This document shows positions 16,771 to 20,276 of a stretch of DNA of 20,276 nt, one piece after another. The stretch spans positions 15,644 to 35,919 of the forward strand of contig NW_014578282.1 of the NCBI RefSeq assembly GCF_000485595.1, read 5' to 3'. Origin of the DNA: Priapulus caudatus. Taxonomy: Eukaryota; Priapulida; Priapulimorpha; Priapulimorphida; Priapulidae. The translations under genes and the position numbers were made by a program. Each line of letters begins with the position of its first letter. Position 1 is the first letter of the stretch. The notes beneath the pieces are model-generated. The model had not been told where the DNA came from. It saw only the letters and a program-made list of their open reading frames with translations, and searched no databases.

Positions 16771-17247
16771 CTAGTGTTGGATCGATAATACTATACAAAC
16801 TCACTCTAACAGTACAGACTTTGTTTACTTCAAACAGCACATCACAGTGTCCCGTAGAGTTTGAACGCTCGCCCGAAACTGGACGCTCCTAAGTGCGCAT
16901 GCGCGCATGCTCTGTTTTTCTTGTTTTCTTTTTGTTTGAATCTTGTTTTGCAGGGCCGTAGGAAATGGTTGGCATATGTTTCCATGAACCAAAGTATGGT
17001 CGTGACGTACACTGACGTCACGCACAAACTCGGCTTTCTCCGAAGTTGAATGCATACAGCCTGCTGATGGTGCTGGTGGTTGCGTGCTACGCCCTACTCC
17101 CTAACCATAACCCTAATGAAATTTAATTAACACTAATAAATTTAATTTAAAAAAAAATGTAATAAAAAATTGTAAATAAATCATGTAAATATTTGCGTTA
17201 ATTGGGAAAAAATAGTTAAATGGATAAAGATAGAAAAATAAAAAAAT

Positions 17248-17335
17248 AAACAGATGGGAATCGAACCAACGACCTTGATACCAAATACCAGATGTAACGC
17301 ACGCCGGCGTATGAGCTCGGCTATTCAGCGTAATT
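17248..17335 (-). repeat. tRNA-like / SINE-related segment
   Basis: On the minus strand TAGCCGAGCTCATACGCCGG resembles an RNA polymerase III A box, and GGTTCGATTCC about 45 bases later matches the B box. No acceptor stem closes around them, so it is not a functional tRNA. An A/T-rich tail follows. Best read as tRNA-derived SINE remnant, possibly carried by the surrounding inverted-repeat element. Confidence 0.5.
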
Positions 17336-17410
17336 AGAATAACATATTATGGATGTGCCATGCATACATAGATGTGCGTGCGTGATTGGTCTATGGTGGT
17401 AGATAGCCAC

Positions 17411-17439
17411 TGACGTCACACTGACGTACACTGACGTCA
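17411..17439. promoter_or_regulatory. Cluster of CRE-type TGACGT sites
   Basis: TGACGTCA at 17411-17418, TGACGTAC at 17422-17429 and TGACGTCA at 17432-17439 are spaced 10-11 bp. The left arm of the same element has TGACGTAC and TGACGTCA at 17003-17010 and 17013-17020. TGACGTCA is the classical CREB/ATF site; whether these are used is unknown. Confidence 0.35.
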
Positions 17440-17816
17440 CGACCATACTTTGGTTCATGGAAACATATGCCCACCGTAGGAAATAGTAGCCATGCTCTTT
17501 TGTTTTCTTGTTGATTCGCCTTGTAACGTGACACACATAACACAGTCTTACTAACTTACTACATTGCAAATTGTTTCAATCAAATGTTTCCATGAGTGAC
17601 CGAGTTGGCCGCCATGTTTGTTTATTGCGACTGTTTTTGATGGACGAGATGTGCAGATGACTACTGCAAAACAAGAGGTGCCTGCTCGCATACACACTTA
17701 GGAGCGTCCAGTTTCGGGCGAGCGTCCAAACTCTACGGTACAACAGCACCCCAATAACAACCCCCCTCACGCACATGCGCGAGCTGGGCATCCGCTTCCG
17801 GTCCAGACGGGAAGGG

Positions 17817-18868
17817 CAGGGGCGCAAATCCAGGGGGGACAGGGGGACATGTCCCCCCACGAATTTTCAGAAGGGGGACATCATATCAAAATCTGTCCCC
17901 CCCCACCACCCGATTTGGATCACCAATGATTTTTGATGGTAAGTGTGTGCTGTGTGTGATCGCGTGTGTGGGTGTGTGTTGTGTAGTGATGTGTGTTTGT
18001 TTTGTGAAAGTTCTGAAATACCCTTGTTTATCTGTTGTGATAGCCTGCTCATCAAGATCTTAGGGTCTTTCCCTTTTCTATTTCTTTTTTTTGCCAGCTT
18101 CTTTACTTCATTCAAGTGCAATGTGAGCAGCATAAAAATGATCATGGCCCGAGAACTTCAGAAAAATGGCCCGACTTGTCTTGATAAATGTATAAGTAGT
18201 GTTCTTCTTTAACACGTTTTTTTTCTTATATCAAATAATTTTATGCAGAAATCATCAGAGAAAGTATGTTTATGAAAGTTAGGATATCAGCTCACATTAG
18301 ACACCTGATTCAAGAGTTTAGGCGTAAGCAGGCGAGGCAGAGTTCAGCGCAAAGAGGACACCTCAGTAACTGAGCAGTCCCGGTTTTAATAATGTAATTT
18401 TTCATTGCAAATGATGATCTATCTGATATGACTGCGACCAACAATAATACGGAACCAATTGTATTTTTGATCAGTCCTCAACACCAAATGATGTGCGATT
18501 TGCTGCCGCGCCGCTTTTTTGTTTTTCTTGCTTTATGACTGCCCGCCCCCACTCGCATGGGTGGACACACCGTTTCCCGGTAATCTTATCACAAACCAAA
18601 TGCATGTGTGCTGTTTGTGGATGTGTGGTGTGTGTGTGTGTTGTGTGTGTGTGGTTGAACCGCTAGCTGTGTCTGCAGGGGTGTACAGGGCCGGCTCCCA
18701 GAGGAGCGCTCGGACACCCTCTCCCACGTCTCCCTCCCAGAAAACGGACTATGCTGGAGCGGGTCTATTTCAAAAAACTTACCTGCGGAGACGGAGCCCC
18801 AGTCACCCCCCCCTTCGCAGTGCTCCGCTACTCGTGTCCCCCCATTTCAAAATGGATTTGCGCGCCTG
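17817..18868. mobile_element. Non-autonomous hAT-like DNA transposon, 1052 bp
   Basis: The left end CAGGGGCGCAAATCCA and right end TGGATTTGCGCGCCTG (reverse complement CAGGCGCGCAAATCCA) match at 15 of 16. The 8 bases outside are GGGAAGGG (17809-17816) and GGGAAGGA (18869-18876), a 7/8 match. An 8-bp target duplication with CAG-type ends is the signature of the hAT superfamily. Subterminal GGGGGACATGTCCCCC (about 17841-17856) is a perfect palindrome, and TGTCCCCCC recurs near the right end. Open frames inside are short and GT-rich, with no transposase motif, so it would depend on a partner enzyme. Confidence 0.8.
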
Positions 18869-18876
18869 GGGAAGGA

Positions 18877-19264
18877 GATAACTCACACTGGTAAAGTTGG
18901 CATGGTTCTAACTCAGGTCGATAGGTACAACTACGTAACAATCTCCCCACCTCTGTGGTCTTCATGTTTTTTTAAGTTTTACATAAATCAATCTTCTGAG
19001 TTCAATAAACAACAAATACGAAAAAAAAGTTTGTTTGTTGTTAGCACACACAACACATACCCTAGCATAAACGTACTCAGACATGCAAAAATATACAAGA
19101 TAAAAAAAAACCAAATTACTAAACCATACACACATGATTATGTTTGAACAGTTTGTAACAAACAATTAGCACTGATGCTATTATAAACATTGTTGTCTGA
19201 AGGTCATAATGCAATAAATTGTCACTGATTGCAAAATGTTCATTCACGTCTCGTCACAAGTGTA
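18877..19264. other. AT-rich DNA between hAT element and Copia fragment
   Basis: No gene was seen. As it follows the Copia pol stop on the minus strand, it may hold that element's 3' untranslated region and LTR, but no LTR boundary can be set without a second copy. Confidence 0.4.
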
Positions 19265-20276
19265 TTATTGCAGAATAATACCAGTTTCCAGAGTTTTCAT
19301 TAGAACTAGTGGAGATGCGCCACGTTTTGTGAGACAATCCGCTAACTAAGTGTCAGTGTTAGACCACCTAATTTCTCGAACCTGTCCACTTTCGATCATG
19401 TCTTTAATTCCACTTATTTCTATCCGCAAACGTTTCTCTGTAACAAATTTTGTAGACTTCATCGCCTCACATAATGACTTGCAATCAGTTACACAGACCA
19501 GTGGTATTGTCATGGAATCAGGCACTGCAGTGGTAAGCTCTGCGAACAGTGCCGACAAAAACACACCCGTGTCTATCCCATCAGCCAAAGAAACTGTCTC
19601 TGCGGCTAAGGTACTACGGACGACCCTACGAATTTTCTTAGAACTCCATACATATTGGCACCAGTTTTCCATGTTCATCAACTAGACAAACCAGATGCCC
19701 ACCCTGTGTGCTACCATCAGTCCGATTTCCGAGTAAAGCATCACTGTAGACAAACATTGATAACTGTCCCTCAAGACATTGGAACTTGAGTGCTAATTTC
19801 TCAGAGTTGACCATCTTAATCAGCTTATTAGCATCCAACAGATCACTCACTTTAGCATGTTTGATAGTCGCTGCCAAGTTACTAGCATCAAATATGATAT
19901 CTGGTCTACTCTGGTGTGCTATCCACAGAATCTGACCGATTTTAGACCTCAATATCTGACGCTCGCTGTCCGTTACATCTGCATCTTTCTGCAATGATCT
20001 GGTCTTCTCAATCTGAATAGGTGCACGACTCCCAGCGTATTCGTTCTGGTCGAGATAAATGTCCCCATTCTTGTACGAAAGATTCATGCCGATATATTTG
20101 AATGTTCCAGCATCTTCTCTACCAACATGGAACGTTGTCCTGATACTTTCAATGATTGTTGTTTGAAACTCAGGAGTTCCTCCCCAAATGAAGTCGTCCA
20201 CATGACAAGCCACTACTCCCATCAATCTACCAGACTCAGCCAACCAGTAGAACACGGCCGGATCCACATTGGAAAC
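19265..20276 (-). pseudogene. pol: Ty1/Copia pol, RT C-terminal part and RNase H, broken and 5' partial
   Basis: The minus strand is open from the window edge. DPAVFYW precedes the RT active site CHVDDFIWGG (Asp-Asp codons at 20193-20198), then RT thumb-like sequence and the Copia linker (LRSKIGQILWIAHQSRPDI). RNase H follows: SDA (Asp), then, after a frame change near 19645-19660, WSSKKIRRVVRSTLAAET (Glu) and VTDCKSL (Asp). A TAG at about 19343-19345 interrupts NTDT/LADCLTKRGAS, the usual C-terminal Copia signature, before the final stop at 19265-19267. So there are two lesions: one frameshift and one nonsense change. Gag, protease, integrase and the N-terminal RT lie beyond 20276. HVDD in place of YVDD is a known variant in animal Copia elements. 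Confidence 0.9.

Larger units (their letters stand above)
16970..17473. mobile_element. Nested 504-bp inverted-repeat element with 14-bp flanking duplication
   Basis: The left end TGGCATATGTTTCCATGAAC and the right end (reverse complement TGGGCATATGTTTCCATGAA) continue as near-perfect inverted arms of about 40 bp through AAAGTATGGTCGTGACGT. Immediately outside lie CCGTAGGAAATGGT (16956-16969) and CCGTAGGAAATAGT (17474-17487), direct repeats with one mismatch, as expected of a target duplication. The interior is AT-rich and includes a tRNA-like segment. No coding capacity. Confidence 0.65.
16852..17738. mobile_element. Fold-back element with 52-bp inverted ends (outer)
   Basis: Bases 16852-16903 (CCGTAGAGTTTGAACGCTCG start) and 17687-17738 are reverse complements with about three mismatches in 52. 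The intervening 783 bp contain a second, nested inverted-repeat element (16970-17473). No transposase coding was seen. Flanking bases (GTGTC left, TACAAC right) show no target duplication, so this could also be an inverted duplication rather than a transposon. It begins about 80 bp outside the spartin-like exon, presumably in its upstream intron. Confidence 0.6.

Noticed and set aside
17101-17115. CCCTAACC...AACCCTAA as a telomeric repeat
   Set aside because: Only two or three imperfect units inside a mobile element; too short to call telomeric.
17248-17335. Functional tRNA gene on the minus strand
   Set aside because: A and B boxes are present, but the acceptor stem does not pair and the T stem has a mismatch.
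17867-18212. Small ORFs within the hAT-like element as transposase remnants
   Set aside because: They are Cys/Val/Leu- or Lys/His-rich translations of GT-rich DNA, with no transposase motif on either strand.

Overview
The window is repeat-rich, non-coding-dominated DNA from a eukaryote, most likely an invertebrate animal. Evidence: two Ty3/Gypsy long-terminal-repeat (LTR) fragments, a Copia pol fragment, a hAT-type non-autonomous DNA transposon, a MITE-like element, a tRNA-related (SINE-like) segment, several minisatellites, and one exon-like stretch resembling the senescence/spartin domain with a splice-acceptor-like AG. There are no operons, Shine-Dalgarno sites or other bacterial features. 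I cannot name the species.

Three single n characters (388, 4400, 14396) look like assembly joins. The first sits exactly where Gypsy copy A jumps over 3162 bases present in copy B, so neighbouring blocks may not be contiguous in the chromosome.

Layout. 1-2476: 3' end of Gypsy copy A (pol tail, end of an accessory ORF, polypurine tract, 1446-bp LTR). 2477-4399: flank with a 49-bp tandem array, split inverted copies of it, 25-bp repeats and microsatellites. 4401-5380: rearranged, partly inverted fragments of Gypsy pol-tail-like repeats. 5381-12859: Gypsy copy B, lacking a 5' LTR, gag, protease, RT and RNase H, but with a broken integrase, a charged pol tail, about 3.7 kb of extra sequence holding an unfamiliar accessory ORF, a polypurine tract and a 1508-bp LTR. 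12860-13690: a degenerate 35-bp AT-rich array starting at the first base after the LTR. 13691-14395: AT-rich, nothing recognised. 14397-15140: GA/TC low-complexity arrays. 15141-16055: mostly unique, with a 140-bp MITE-like element. 16056-16770: possible host exons, minus strand. 16852-17738: nested inverted-repeat elements with a tRNA-like segment. 17817-18868: a 1052-bp hAT-like element with 8-bp target duplication. 19265-20276: minus-strand Copia RT/RNase H pseudogene running off the window edge.

No intact autonomous element is present. The integrase carries Asn at the second catalytic acid position and pol is interrupted; Copia pol has a frameshift and a stop. The most unusual content is the accessory coding region between pol and the 3' LTR of the Gypsy family. 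It is not obviously env; it has a Kozak-like start, an acidic/charged N-terminal half and Cys/His finger-like motifs, and its frame is broken by different lesions in the two copies.
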